From assembly GCA_038184435.1 (NCBI GenBank), contig CP116227.1, positions 2,943,501 to 3,007,500 on the forward strand: a DNA stretch of 64,000 nt. Direction: 5' to 3'. The stretch is from Nocardioides alkalitolerans. GTDB taxonomy: Bacteria; Actinomycetota; Actinomycetes; Propionibacteriales; Nocardioidaceae. The notes beneath the pieces were generated by a model. The model did not search any database. It was not told the origin of the DNA and worked only from the letters and a program-made list of their open reading frames with translations. Below are positions 28,074-36,430 of this stretch, one piece after another. The translations under genes and the position numbers were made by a program. The number at the start of each line of letters is the position of its first letter. Positions within the stretch are counted from its first letter, which is position 1.

Positions 28074-29276
28074 TCACGGCAGCAGCGACTCCACGACCTC
28101 GACCGCCCGGTCGAGGCCACCGAGGGCGGCGACCTCGGCGGACAGCGCCGCCGACCGGGCCACGACCTCCGGCGCGGTGACGGCGTCGAGCGCGGCCCGG
28201 AGGCCGTCCACGTCGATCGTGGCGCTGTCGACCCGCACCGCGACGCCCGCCGCCACGAGCGCGTCGGCGTTGTCGAACTGGTCGACGTCCTGCGGCGCCG
28301 CGATCATCGGGGTCCCCGTCACCAGCCCCTCGTTGGCGCCGCCCATCCCCGCGTGCGTGAGGAACGCCGACGCGTGGTCGAGGATCTCGCGCTGCGGCAC
28401 CCACGGGTGGACCTCCACGTTCGTCGGCAGCGGCCGCCCGCCGGTCACCTCCTCGGCGGTGACGTGCCGTCCCACCTGCAGCACGAGGTGCCACCCGGGC
28501 CGGTCGCCGAAGGCCGCCAGGCACCGTCGGTAGAGCTCCGGCTGCTTCGTGAACGCCGTGCCGAGCGACACCAGGAGCACCCGCCCCGAGGCGGGCGGGG
28601 TCCAGGCGGCGGGGTCGCCGCGGCGTACCGCCGGGCCGGTGAACGTGTAGACCTCCCGGTCCACGCGGTCGGCGTTTGGCTGCAGCGACTCCGGCACGAG
28701 CACGACGCAGCGCGGCGGTCGGCCGAGGTAGCGCAGCGGGTCCTCCGTGATGCCCTCGGAGGCGAGCATCGCGCGCTGCCGCTCGAGGTAGGCCGCTCCC
28801 CGCGGGTCGCTGCGCACCCACGTGGTGAACTCGGCCATGTCCTCCTCGTAGCCCTCCCACGCGACGTACGTCGGCGAGAGCTGCAGCGCCGGGATCCCCC
28901 ACGCGTCCGCGAGGAGGCGGGCGGGGATGCCGGCGATGTCGTAGAGGAACAGGTCGGGGCGGTCGTCGGCGAACCGCTCCCGCACGGCGGGGAGCATGAC
29001 CTCGTACTCGTCCTGGAACCGCGCGAGGTGGTCGATCGCGTCGCCCTCGAAGGCCTCCTCGGGGCCGTCGCCCTCCGTGCGTCCGGCGTGGTTCGTGCGG
29101 GGCAGCACGGAGCCGTACGGCGCGAGCTCCGCCCCCGTCGCCTCGATCGCCTCCCGGAAGGAGGGGTCGTTCACGTAGGTCACCCGGTGGCCCCGTTCGA
29201 CGAGCCGGCGGATCACCTCGAGGCTCGGGTTGACGTGGCCGGGGGCCGGGATGCTGACCATGGCGAGGTGCGCCAC
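28074..29276 (-). CDS. MGT-family UDP-glycosyltransferase
   Basis: A 400-residue GT1-type enzyme similar to macrolide glycosyltransferases. It has an N-terminal acceptor domain (SIPAPGHVNPSLEVIRRL) and a C-terminal donor domain with VHPWVPQREILDHASAFLTHAGMG and PQDVDQFDNA. GTG at 29276 follows GAGGAGG at good spacing; the frame stays open far upstream without homology. It probably attaches sugar to a small hydrophobic acceptor or detoxifies macrolides. No biosynthetic cluster surrounds it. Confidence 0.87.
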   Translation of the reverse strand: MAHLAMVSIPAPGHVNPSLEVIRRLVERGHRVTYVNDPSFREAIEATGAELAPYGSVLPRTNHAGRTEGDGPEEAFEGDAIDHLARFQDEYEVMLPAVRERFADDRPDLFLYDIAGIPARLLADAWGIPALQLSPTYVAWEGYEEDMAEFTTWVRSDPRGAAYLERQRAMLASEGITEDPLRYLGRPPRCVVLVPESLQPNADRVDREVYTFTGPAVRRGDPAAWTPPASGRVLLVSLGTAFTKQPELYRRCLAAFGDRPGWHLVLQVGRHVTAEEVTGGRPLPTNVEVHPWVPQREILDHASAFLTHAGMGGANEGLVTGTPMIAAPQDVDQFDNADALVAAGVAVRVDSATIDVDGLRAALDAVTAPEVVARSAALSAEVAALGGLDRAVEVVESLLP

Positions 29277-29519
29277 GGGTCCTCCTCGAGGTCGTCGGAC
29301 GGCGGGCGTCACGACCGTAGCCAGCCGCCTTCCGGGAGCGCGACGGCTTTTCCGTGGTACTCGCGCGGCGTCGACCGGGTACCGGCTTGGGTGAGCACCA
29401 CTACTGTCGTGACCACGTCCCGTCCGCTCGAGCCGGGGGCGCTCCAACGAGTGGGGAGACCCAGTGCAGACGAGGCGACCGACGTGAATCCCGAGACGCG
29501 GACAGAGGGGACGGCCGAC

Positions 29520-30023
29520 GTGACCACCGCAGGCGCGAGCACGGCCCGGGCGGGCACCCCCGCCGCGGGCCCCGCCCGCACGTACGACGCATCGCTGCCC
29601 TTCGCGGACGCGTCCGCGAACTTGGCCCGCCACGACCTGCTCGACCAGCTGCGCCCCCTCGGGCTCGAGCGCCACGTGGTCGAGGACGCGACGACGATCC
29701 TGCACGAGCTGGTGCGCAACGGCATCGACCACGGCGCGCCGTGCGAGGACCACACGCTGGAGGTGCGCTGGGACGTCGCCGACGACCTCCTCACGCTGCG
29801 GGTCACCGACTGCGGCACCCCCAACGGCGCCTGCCCGCCGGAGTGCGTCGACGACGACTGCTCCGACCACGCCGAGCGGTGGCGCAGCAAGATCCTCACG
29901 CCCATCGCGCCCGACGCGCTGCGCGGACGGGGGCTGCACCTCGTCGACGCGCTCAGCGAGTCGTGGGACGTCGAGACGGACGAGGAGGGCACGACCGTGT
30001 CCGCCCAGGTGCGGCTCCGATGA
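29520..30023 (+). CDS. Anti-sigma-factor-like ATP-binding protein (HATPase) with Cys-rich insert
   Basis: A ~167-residue protein with a GHKL ATPase fold like RsbW/SpoIIAB: N-box (ILHELVRNGIDHG), G1 (VTDCG) and G2 (RGRGLHLVDAL). Between G1 and G2, where the ATP lid lies, is a cysteine-rich insert spaced C-x6-C-x3-C-x4-C-SDH. GTG at 29520 has GAGGGG upstream; in-frame GTGs at 29391 and 29484 are possible. The next gene is a STAS protein overlapping by four bases, so the pair looks like a partner-switch module, possibly metal- or redox-gated. Confidence 0.75.
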   Translation: MTTAGASTARAGTPAAGPARTYDASLPFADASANLARHDLLDQLRPLGLERHVVEDATTILHELVRNGIDHGAPCEDHTLEVRWDVADDLLTLRVTDCGTPNGACPPECVDDDCSDHAERWRSKILTPIAPDALRGRGLHLVDALSESWDVETDEEGTTVSAQVRLR

Positions 30024-30403
30024 CGGCCGAGGAGGAGCAGGACACCGACCTGCTGGAGCTGGCCACCGACGCCGACAACGGCCGCGTGACGGTCGTTGGC
30101 GGTGTCTTCACGGACCTCGACGCACGCCGCCTCGAGCACGAGCTCATCGATGCCGCCGGGACGCAGCCGGGCGGGACCCTCGCCGTCGACCTCAGCGGCG
30201 TGACGTTCCTGCCCAGCCGCGCGATCCGCTCCCTCGTCATGGCACAGCGGTCGGCCAGCGCCCGCGGCACGACGCTCCGCCTCCTCGCCGCCGAGGGCTC
30301 GCTGAGCCGGCGGATGCTGCGGGCGGTGGGGTTCGACGTCGCGGACCCGGTCGCGGCGGACGAGGACAGCCAGGACGGTCCGCCCCCGTGGACCGCCTCG
30401 TGA
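30020..30403 (+). CDS. STAS-domain protein (anti-sigma factor antagonist-like)
   Basis: A 127-residue protein with a STAS fold: VDLSGVTFLPSRAIRSLVMA is the phosphorylation loop region, with Ser in LPSRAI at the usual phospho-site position. The start ATG overlaps the HATPase stop (30020-30023), and its own stop overlaps the next start. In partner-switch systems such a protein, when unphosphorylated, binds the kinase and frees a sigma factor. No sigma gene is adjacent. Confidence 0.8.
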   Translation: MTAEEEQDTDLLELATDADNGRVTVVGGVFTDLDARRLEHELIDAAGTQPGGTLAVDLSGVTFLPSRAIRSLVMAQRSASARGTTLRLLAAEGSLSRRMLRAVGFDVADPVAADEDSQDGPPPWTAS

Positions 30404-31239
30404 GCAGCCGCACCTCGTCGGTCGACGGCACGAGCCTGCGCCGTGTCGTCGGCGCCTCGGCAGCGGTGGTGGCGGCCGTCCAGGCCGGCACCGCGCTGGT
30501 CGCCCTCCGCCGCGGCCGCCGGGACTACGCCGACGCCGCGTGGGGTCCCGGCCTCGCCGCGGTGGCGGTCACGAGCGCCGCGCTCGGCTCCGGGGACCCC
30601 TGGCGCCGCTGGGCCCTGGCCGGCGTGACCACGGCGTGGGCGGTCCGGCTGGAGCGCCTCATGCTCGGGCGGGTGCGCGGCACCGACGAGGAGGACGAGC
30701 GCTACACCGAGTTCCTCGAGGGCGACGGCACCGCGGCGGTCGTGGCCAAGGTGTTCGTCACGCAGGGGATCGCGCAGCTGGCCGTGTCGGCGCCGCTCCA
30801 GCTCGCCGCGGCGAGCACGCTCCCCCGCACGGCGCGCCGCTGGCTCTTCCCGGCGGGCATCGCGGTCATGGTCGGGGGCGCGGTCGTGGAGGCCGTCGCC
30901 GACCGGCAGAAGGCTCGGTTCATGGAGCGCGACCGCGACGAGCGACCCGACGTGCTCGACACCGGGCTGTGGGGGCTCTCGCGCCACCCCAACTACTTCG
31001 GGGACTCCGTGGTGTGGGACGGCGCGTGGATCGCGGCCGCCGCCTCGGCGCCCGGTGCCTGGACGTTCCCGGCTCCCGTGGCGATGTCCTACTTCCTCGT
31101 GTTCGCGACCGGCGCCAAGCGCACCGAGCGGCGCATGGAGGACCGGCCGGCCTACCAGGACTACCAGCGCCGCGTCCCGTTCTTCCTCCCGCTCCCGCGG
31201 CGCGGGCGGGGCTCAGCCCAGGCGGGCGACGAAGCCTGA
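30400..31239 (+). CDS. DUF1295 (steroid 5-alpha-reductase-like) membrane protein
   Basis: A 279-residue multispanning protein. The C-terminal signature is LSRHPNYFGDSVVWDGAWI, then KRTERRMEDRPAYQDYQRR, typical of DUF1295/isoprenylcysteine methyltransferase-like proteins. GTG at 30400 overlaps the STAS stop, making it the third gene of a tightly coupled operon. A lipid- or sterol-modifying role is suggested by the family only. Its 3' end overlaps the convergent hydrolase gene by 27 bases. Confidence 0.82.
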   Translation: MSSRTSSVDGTSLRRVVGASAAVVAAVQAGTALVALRRGRRDYADAAWGPGLAAVAVTSAALGSGDPWRRWALAGVTTAWAVRLERLMLGRVRGTDEEDERYTEFLEGDGTAAVVAKVFVTQGIAQLAVSAPLQLAAASTLPRTARRWLFPAGIAVMVGGAVVEAVADRQKARFMERDRDERPDVLDTGLWGLSRHPNYFGDSVVWDGAWIAAAASAPGAWTFPAPVAMSYFLVFATGAKRTERRMEDRPAYQDYQRRVPFFLPLPRRGRGSAQAGDEA

Positions 31240-32016
31240 CAGCGCGGCGGCCAGCTCCGCCGGTCGCTCCTGCGGCACGAGGTGGGCGGCGCCGTCCACC
31301 TCGACGAGCTCGGTCGCGTGGGCGACGGTGCCGTTGAGCTCGCGCTGCGCGGCCGTCCCGAGGTCCCCGTCGTGGGCGCCCGCGACGACGAGGGCGGGCA
31401 CGTCGAGACGCGGCACCCGCGCCGACCAGTCCTCTCGCGAGCCCGCGAGCAGCCAGCGCCGCCAGGCGACCGGATCGGTACGCCGCAGGTCCGCCACCGC
31501 GGCCTCGTGCAGCGGCGCGGGGAGGGGGGCGTGGGTGTTCATGGCGACGAACTCCTCGGCCGCCGCCCGGTCGAGGGCACCGTCCTGCGTCCACCCGAGC
31601 ATCTGCTGCCGTCGCTCCTCCGCCATGGGCTCGGGGACGACCGGCGAGGCGGCGACGAGCACGACGCCCGCGAGACCGGCGGGGGGCGGGACGACGGCGC
31701 CTGCCGCGAGGAGCGTGGCGATCTTGCCGCCCATGCTGTGCCCGAGGAGCACCAGCGGATCCGAGGCGGACGGGAGGACAGCGAGCCGGGCGGCGACGTG
31801 CCGCACCGTGGCGGCGCAGTCAGCGACGCTCGCGGCGGAACCGTCGGCGGACCCGTCGGCGGACCCGTCGGCGGACCCCTCGGCGTGGTCCCCGAAGCCG
31901 GGCAGGTCGAGGGCGGTGACGCGCACCGCCGGGTCGAGGGAGGCGGCCAGGGGGTCGAACGACCGGGCGCTGCCCCCGAGGGCGTGGAGGCAGACGAGCC
32001 GGATGACGGCGATCAG
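31213..32016 (-). CDS. Alpha/beta hydrolase, probable CTG start
   Basis: An alpha/beta hydrolase with nucleophile elbow LLGHSMGGK, a D in GAHDGDL and His in DGAAHLVP. The first ATG/GTG in frame is GTG at 31926, but 30 codons upstream still read as genuine hydrolase sequence, including the oxyanion loop LHALGGSARSFD. No canonical start exists before the frame enters the STAS gene. CTG at 32016 overlaps the STAS stop in CTGA, so a coupled CTG start is the best explanation. A GSAD repeat (4 x 12 bp) is present. Substrate unknown. Confidence 0.72.
   Translation of the reverse strand: MIAVIRLVCLHALGGSARSFDPLAASLDPAVRVTALDLPGFGDHAEGSADGSADGSADGSAASVADCAATVRHVAARLAVLPSASDPLVLLGHSMGGKIATLLAAGAVVPPPAGLAGVVLVAASPVVPEPMAEERRQQMLGWTQDGALDRAAAEEFVAMNTHAPLPAPLHEAAVADLRRTDPVAWRRWLLAGSREDWSARVPRLDVPALVVAGAHDGDLGTAAQRELNGTVAHATELVEVDGAAHLVPQERPAELAAALSGFVARLG
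31834..31881. repeat. Tandem repeat 4 x 12 bp in the hydrolase gene
   Basis: Four 12-bp units based on GGCGGACCCGTC encode the GSAD repeat just after the strand-3 region of the hydrolase. The period keeps the frame. Confidence 0.8.
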
Positions 32017-32360
32017 CCGACCAGGTCGCCCGTGCCGCCGGCGGGCTCGCTCACCGGCACGCCGACGACGCTGAGGACCCGGTGCGCGAGCGTGCCGGCG
32101 CGGGCCGTCAGCGTCACCGCGACGCCGTCGCGCTCGGCGCGGCGCGCGAGGGCGATGAGGGTGCCCACCGCGAGGCTGGGGAGGAAGTCGATGTCGCTGA
32201 GGTCGAGGGAGACGTTGCGCGTGAACCCCTCGGTCGCACCGCTCACCTCGAAGTCGAGACGCTCGAGGTCCTCCTGCTCGTAGACGCCGCCCGTGACGCG
32301 CAGGTCACCCGGGGCGTCGCGGTGGATGCGGAGGGAGTCGGCGGGGGTGGGGTGGTTCAC
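32013..32360 (-). CDS. STAS-domain protein (second)
   Basis: A 115-residue STAS protein: LRVTGGVYEQEDLERLDFEV, then SLDLSDIDFLPSLAVGTLIALARR, with Ser at the phospho-loop (FLPSLAV). GTG at 32360 has GGAAGG seven bases upstream. The stop overlaps the start of the hydrolase. Together with the HATPase/STAS pair at 29.5-30.4 kb, it suggests a local partner-switch network. Upstream is an unusual AT-rich region. Confidence 0.78.
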   Translation of the reverse strand: MNHPTPADSLRIHRDAPGDLRVTGGVYEQEDLERLDFEVSGATEGFTRNVSLDLSDIDFLPSLAVGTLIALARRAERDGVAVTLTARAGTLAHRVLSVVGVPVSEPAGGTGDLVG

Positions 32361-32424
32361 GGGCGGGCCTTCCGACGAGGGGGTGCAGCACGGCACGGAT
32401 CGAGGGACCGAGCCGCGGGGACCA

Positions 32425-32492
32425 TCATGCAGTCTTCAACCGAAAATATCTACACAGAGGATTCTGAAGATCTGTTGAGGTATTGCACCTCA
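32425..32492. promoter_or_regulatory. AT-rich island, probable divergent promoter
   Basis: A ~65-base stretch far lower in GC than its surroundings lies between the second STAS gene (minus) and a small zinc-ribbon-like gene (plus). It contains TGAGGT-ATTGC-ACCTCA (32476-32492), a perfect 6-bp inverted repeat, and a looser pair CTTCAAC (32434-32440) with GTTGAGG (32474-32480). A minus-strand TAGATA near 32450 could be a -10 hexamer. Regulator unknown. Confidence 0.5.
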
Positions 32493-32548
32493 CGCCCCTC
32501 ACCCCGTTCCGGGTACCGGCGCCAGGACCACATCCCGAGGAGGACCCC

Positions 32549-32743
32549 GTGTACGACGACGCCCGACCCTGCCAGGTGTGCGGCAGTGCCGTCCGGCTCG
32601 AGCCCCACCGGCCCGGCCCCGACGATGCCTCCGCCCGCGTCGGTCCGCCCGACGGTGTCGTCGGGGGCGCCGACCCGACGCTCGACGACCGGGTGTGCAG
32701 CAACGACGACTGCCCCACCCGCTCCGGGGACGGCGAGCCCTGA
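32549..32743 (+). CDS. Small zinc-ribbon-like protein
   Basis: A 64-residue protein. Paired cysteines occur at both ends: PCQVCGS (C-x2-C) and VCSNDDCPTR (C-x4-C), with a loop of about 40 residues between, as in treble-clef or ribbon zinc-binding domains. GTG at 32549 has AGGAGGA four bases upstream. No partner is adjacent. Function is unknown; RNA or protein binding is a guess from the fold type. Confidence 0.6.
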   Translation: MYDDARPCQVCGSAVRLEPHRPGPDDASARVGPPDGVVGGADPTLDDRVCSNDDCPTRSGDGEP

Positions 32744-32762
32744 GCGGTCCGGGAACGGCGGC

Positions 32763-33068
32763 TCAGGCCGCGAGCGTGACCGGCTGCGGGTCCTCGTCGG
32801 AGCGCACGTCGTCGAGCACGACCCGCGCGCCCCGCCGCTCGCGCACCGCCACGACGAGCGCCCGGAGGCCCAGCCCGGCCCAGATGAGGTTCGAGACGGC
32901 GCTCGGCCACGCGCCGTACAGGGCGGCGCCCGCCGACGCGAGCAGGCCGCCGACGCTGTTGAGGAGCGCGTAGCGCACCGAGAGGGACGACATCCGTCCC
33001 GTGGAATGGAGGGCGAAGGCACCGATCGTCCCGATCGTCCCGACCCATCCCAGCACTGCCGCGAGCAT
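32763..33068 (-). CDS. CBU_0592-like small membrane protein
   Basis: A 101-residue protein with three predicted membrane segments. The pattern LGWVGTIGTIGAFALHS, then YALLNSVGGLLASAGAAL and NLIWAGLGLRALV is the CBU_0592-like domain seen in many bacteria. ATG at 33068 starts the conserved part; the frame is open upstream to 33233 without homology. Function unknown. Confidence 0.75.
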   Translation of the reverse strand: MLAAVLGWVGTIGTIGAFALHSTGRMSSLSVRYALLNSVGGLLASAGAALYGAWPSAVSNLIWAGLGLRALVVAVRERRGARVVLDDVRSDEDPQPVTLAA

Positions 33069-33252
33069 CCTCTTCCCGACCTTCTCCACGGGCCGCGGAC
33101 GCGGCCGACCGGCATGGATCGTGGACCACGACGGGGGCGCGGCGGGAGTGCCGGATCCGCGCACCCGGGCTTCAGCAACGCTGAAGAGGCGCAGCCGCGC
33201 GGCACTCCCGCGGGGGTGGGTCGCGCAGGTCACACGGCGGTACGCCGCCCGC

Positions 33253-34176
33253 TCACCCGAGCGGGTCCGCGCCGCCGTGCGCCGCCGCCTCCTGGCTCAC
33301 CAGCGACGTCACGGTGACGGCCGGACCCGGCGTCGGCCCGCGGGACTCGTGGTGCCGCGCCACGATGCGGCGCACCCCCAGCCCCTCCACCTCGAGCACC
33401 ACCACCCCGGGCGGGGTGAGGCCCTGGATGGCCAGCGCGGGCGCCAGGGCCACGCCCTCCCCGGCGGCGACGAGGGCGAGGGCGGTCTGCAGCCCGAAGT
33501 AGGCGTGCTTCACGGCGCCGTGGAGCCCGAGGCCGCGGCGTACCCGGGCGATGGCCCGCGCACTGGCCTCCGAGTCGGCGACCCCCAGCCACGGCACGGA
33601 GGAACCGCGCAGGCCCGCGACGTCGGCGGATTCCACGGCACCGACGGGGGCGACGACCCGCCACGGATCGTCGAGGAGGTGGTGCTCGACGACGCCGGCC
33701 GGGAGGTGCGCGGTCTCGTCGGCGTCCGTCTCGATGATGGCCACGTCGAGGTGCCCCGTGCGCAGCCGCCGCATGAGCACGTCGCGCTCCGCCTCCGCGA
33801 CGATCACGTCGAGGTCCGGGTGCTGCAGGCGCCAGCGCGGCAGGGCCGGCACGAGGACGGTGCGCAGGAAGCTCTCGAACCCGCCGACCCGCACGGTGCC
33901 GGACAGGGCGGCGCCGGCGGCGTCGAGGCGCACGGCGGCGAGGTTGAGGGTGCGCTCCACCTCCTCGCCCGCCTCGGCGAGGGTCGCCCCGGCCGGGGTC
34001 AGGAGGGTGCCGCGGACCGTGCGGCGGATGAGCGCCTGGCCGGTCTCGCGCTCGAGGCGGGCCACCTGCTGGGACACCGCGGACGGCGACACCCCGAGCT
34101 GCTCGGCCGCGGCGAGGATGCCGCCCGCGCGGGCGACCGCCACGAGGAACCGCAGCCGTCGCGGGTCGATCTCCAC
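33253..34176 (-). CDS. LysR-family transcriptional regulator
   Basis: A 307-residue protein. The winged helix-turn-helix (RLRFLVAVARAGGILAAAEQL, GVSPSAVSQQVARLE) is followed by an effector-binding domain with VRVGGFESFLRTVLVPALP. GTG at 34176 has GGGAG upstream. Both neighbours are on the same strand, so the usual divergent target is absent and its regulon is unknown. Confidence 0.87.
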   Translation of the reverse strand: MEIDPRRLRFLVAVARAGGILAAAEQLGVSPSAVSQQVARLERETGQALIRRTVRGTLLTPAGATLAEAGEEVERTLNLAAVRLDAAGAALSGTVRVGGFESFLRTVLVPALPRWRLQHPDLDVIVAEAERDVLMRRLRTGHLDVAIIETDADETAHLPAGVVEHHLLDDPWRVVAPVGAVESADVAGLRGSSVPWLGVADSEASARAIARVRRGLGLHGAVKHAYFGLQTALALVAAGEGVALAPALAIQGLTPPGVVVLEVEGLGVRRIVARHHESRGPTPGPAVTVTSLVSQEAAAHGGADPLG

Positions 34177-34236
34177 CGGGCTCCCTCTCCTCCGCGCCCG
34201 ACGCGGGTGCACCGGGCGCGGAGGATCATAGGGCGC

Positions 34237-34716
34237 TCAGATGGCCTGGACGGCCGCCGAGGGGACGAGCCGGTCGGCCGCCCGCGCGGCGACCCCGGAC
34301 TGCCAGGCCCAGGCGGCGATCTCGACGCGGTTGCGCGTGCGCAGCTTCATCGCGATCTGCCGCAGGTGGAACTTGACGGTCGAGCCGGCGAGGTACATCG
34401 CCGCCCCGATCTCGTCGTTGGTGAGTCCGTGGGCGACGAGGCCGACGACCTCGACCTCCCGGGCGGTGAGCCGCTCGGTCGGCGCGATGCACCGACCGGC
34501 GATCGGCACGGGCGGCGCCGGGAGCACCGCGACCGGCGCCGTGGCCGGACCGTCCTCCTGGTCGAGGTCGAGCGCGTCCCCGGCGTCGCCGAGCTCCGCA
34601 CCGTCGTCACCGACCACCCGCACCCGCACGTTCCGGTCCGCGCCGAGGGCGCCGGCCAGTCCCCCGGCGAGGTCGCCGGCCAGCTCGTCGAGGTGGACCT
34701 CCACCGTGATCCGCAC
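34237..34716 (-). CDS. LuxR-type HTH regulator
   Basis: A 159-residue protein. The N-terminal ~75 residues show VEVHLDELAG and an acidic stretch without a recognisable receiver domain. The C-terminal LuxR/NarL helix-turn-helix is clear: LTAREVEVVGLVAHGLTNDE followed by TVKFHLRQIAMKLRTRNRVE. GTG at 34716 lies 11 bases after the ccr stop with GAGGT upstream, so it is probably co-transcribed with ccr and may control this pathway. It could be a stand-alone regulator sensing through its N-terminus. Confidence 0.78.
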   Translation of the reverse strand: MRITVEVHLDELAGDLAGGLAGALGADRNVRVRVVGDDGAELGDAGDALDLDQEDGPATAPVAVLPAPPVPIAGRCIAPTERLTAREVEVVGLVAHGLTNDEIGAAMYLAGSTVKFHLRQIAMKLRTRNRVEIAAWAWQSGVAARAADRLVPSAAVQAI

Positions 34717-34727
34717 GTCGATCGACC

Positions 34728-36068
34728 TCAGACGCCGCGGAAGCGGTTGATGGCGTCGATGTGCTTCTCGCGCATCGCGTGGTCGCGGACACCGAGGCCC
34801 TCCTCGGGCGCCAGGCAGAGCACGCCGACCTTGCCCTGGTGCTTGTTGTGGTGCACGTCGAGCGCGGCCTGGCCGACCTCGTCGAGGCCGTAGGTGCGCG
34901 ACACCGTCGGGTGGATCTTGCCCTGCGCGATGAGGCGGTTGGCCTCGTAGGCCTCGCGGTAGTTGGCGAAGTGGCTGGAGACGATGCGCTTGAGGTTCAT
35001 CCACAGGTAGCGGTTGTCGTACTCGTGCATGAAGCCCGTGGTCGACGCACAGGTCGTGATCGTGCCGCCCTTGCGGGTCACGTAGACCGACGCGCCGAAG
35101 GTCTCCCGGCCCGGGTGCTCGAAGACGATGTCGATGTCCTCGCCGCCGGTGAGCTCGCGGATCTTCTTGCCGAGGCGCTGCCACTCCTTGGGGTTCTGCT
35201 TGGTGCCCTCCTCGTTCCAGAACTGCCAGTTCTCCTCGGAACGGTTGATGACCATCTCGGCGCCCATGCTGCGCACGATCTTGGCCTTCTCCTCGTTGGA
35301 GACCACGCAGATCGGGTTGGCGCCGCCGTTGAGGGCGTACTGCGTCGCGAAGCCGCCGAGACCGCCCGAGGCGCCCCAGATCAGCACGTTGTCGCCCTGC
35401 TTCATCTGGCCGGCGTTCTTGGAGACCAGCTGCCGGTACGCCGTCGCGTTGACGAGACCCGGGGACGCGGCCTCCTCCCAGGTCAGGTGGTCGGGCTTGG
35501 GCAGCAGCTGGTTGGACTTCACCAGCGCGATCTCGGCCAGGCCGCCGAAGTTGGTCTCGAAGCCCCAGATGCGCTGCTGCGGGTCCATCATCGTGTCGTC
35601 GTGGCCGGCGGGGTCCTCGAGCTCGACCGAGAGGCAGTGGGCCACGACCTCGGCGCCCGGCTTCCACTGGGTGACGCCCGGGCCGGTCTTGAGCACGACG
35701 CCGGCGAGGTCGGAGCCGACCACGTGGTACGGCAGGTCGTGGCGCTTCGTCAGCTCCGAGAGGCGGCCGTAGCGCTCGAGGAAGCCGAAGGTGGAGACGG
35801 GCTCGAAGATGCTCGTCCACACGGTGTTGTAGTTGATGGCCGAGGCCATGACCGCGACGTAGGCCTCGCCGGGGCCCAGCTCGGGCAGCGGGACGTCGTC
35901 GAGGTGGAGCGACTTGCGCGGGTCCTTGTCGCGCGTGGCCAGGCCCTCGAACATGTCGACCTCGTCCTTGTGGACGGTCACGCCGCGGAACGACTCGGGC
36001 AGCTCCATGGCGGCGTAGTCACCGCTCTCCGCGTTGCCGGAGAGGATCGCGTCGAGGATCTGCTGCAT
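34728..36068 (-). CDS. ccr: Crotonyl-CoA carboxylase/reductase
   Basis: A 446-residue MDR-superfamily enzyme that reductively carboxylates crotonyl-CoA to ethylmalonyl-CoA with NADPH and CO2. The nucleotide motif GASGGLGGF lies at residues 232-240. Residues known to bind CO2 in Kitasatospora Ccr are conserved here as Asn81, Phe170, Glu171 and His366. It is used in the ethylmalonyl-CoA pathway or to make extender units. No ecm, mcl or mutase gene is next to it; an acyl-CoA dehydrogenase is divergent. Confidence 0.95.
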   Translation of the reverse strand: MQQILDAILSGNAESGDYAAMELPESFRGVTVHKDEVDMFEGLATRDKDPRKSLHLDDVPLPELGPGEAYVAVMASAINYNTVWTSIFEPVSTFGFLERYGRLSELTKRHDLPYHVVGSDLAGVVLKTGPGVTQWKPGAEVVAHCLSVELEDPAGHDDTMMDPQQRIWGFETNFGGLAEIALVKSNQLLPKPDHLTWEEAASPGLVNATAYRQLVSKNAGQMKQGDNVLIWGASGGLGGFATQYALNGGANPICVVSNEEKAKIVRSMGAEMVINRSEENWQFWNEEGTKQNPKEWQRLGKKIRELTGGEDIDIVFEHPGRETFGASVYVTRKGGTITTCASTTGFMHEYDNRYLWMNLKRIVSSHFANYREAYEANRLIAQGKIHPTVSRTYGLDEVGQAALDVHHNKHQGKVGVLCLAPEEGLGVRDHAMREKHIDAINRFRGV

Positions 36069-36430
36069 CTCGGGACTCCTGAGGGGTCTCGGCCGACGGG
36101 GTCGGCAGGGTTAACACGCATTAACTGGCCGGGAGCGTACCGAGCGCTCGGTCTGTCGGCCAACAAAAGTTGACGTGGATCACTCATCGGACACGGATCT
36201 GGTTACTCGCGAGGAACTCCGCACCACTCGGGCGGGCCTCGATCCCACATCTGGGCTATGTTCCCTCGCAGCGATCCCGTCACCCCCACTGCGTCCACTC
36301 ACCGAACGCCTCGCGGGAAACGGGTCGCCGACCGATCGCTCGATCACGACTGCGTCACACTGGGTTGACGCAGGAGAGGTCGGGCAACTGCGATCCCTCT
36401 CGCACCCATCAGCACGTGGAAGGAAGTGAC
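36069..36430. other. 362-base ccr/acyl-CoA dehydrogenase intergenic region
   Basis: A long divergent promoter region with no supported gene. It contains GTTAA-CACGCA-TTAAC (36110-36125), the TetR-type palindrome at 36139-36152, and a possible plus-strand promoter with TTGACG at 36365-36370 and TGCGAT at 36389-36394 (18-base spacing). The dehydrogenase therefore has either a short leader from that promoter or a long one from the palindrome region. Confidence 0.5.
36139..36152. promoter_or_regulatory. TetR-type operator ACCGAGC-GCTCGGT
   Basis: A perfect 14-bp palindrome lies 71 bases upstream of ccr. This ACCGAGCGCTCGGT form is typical of TetR-family operators at acyl-CoA and fatty-acid genes in actinobacteria. 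The regulator is not identified in the window; the TetR at 25306 is distant. Confidence 0.6.
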
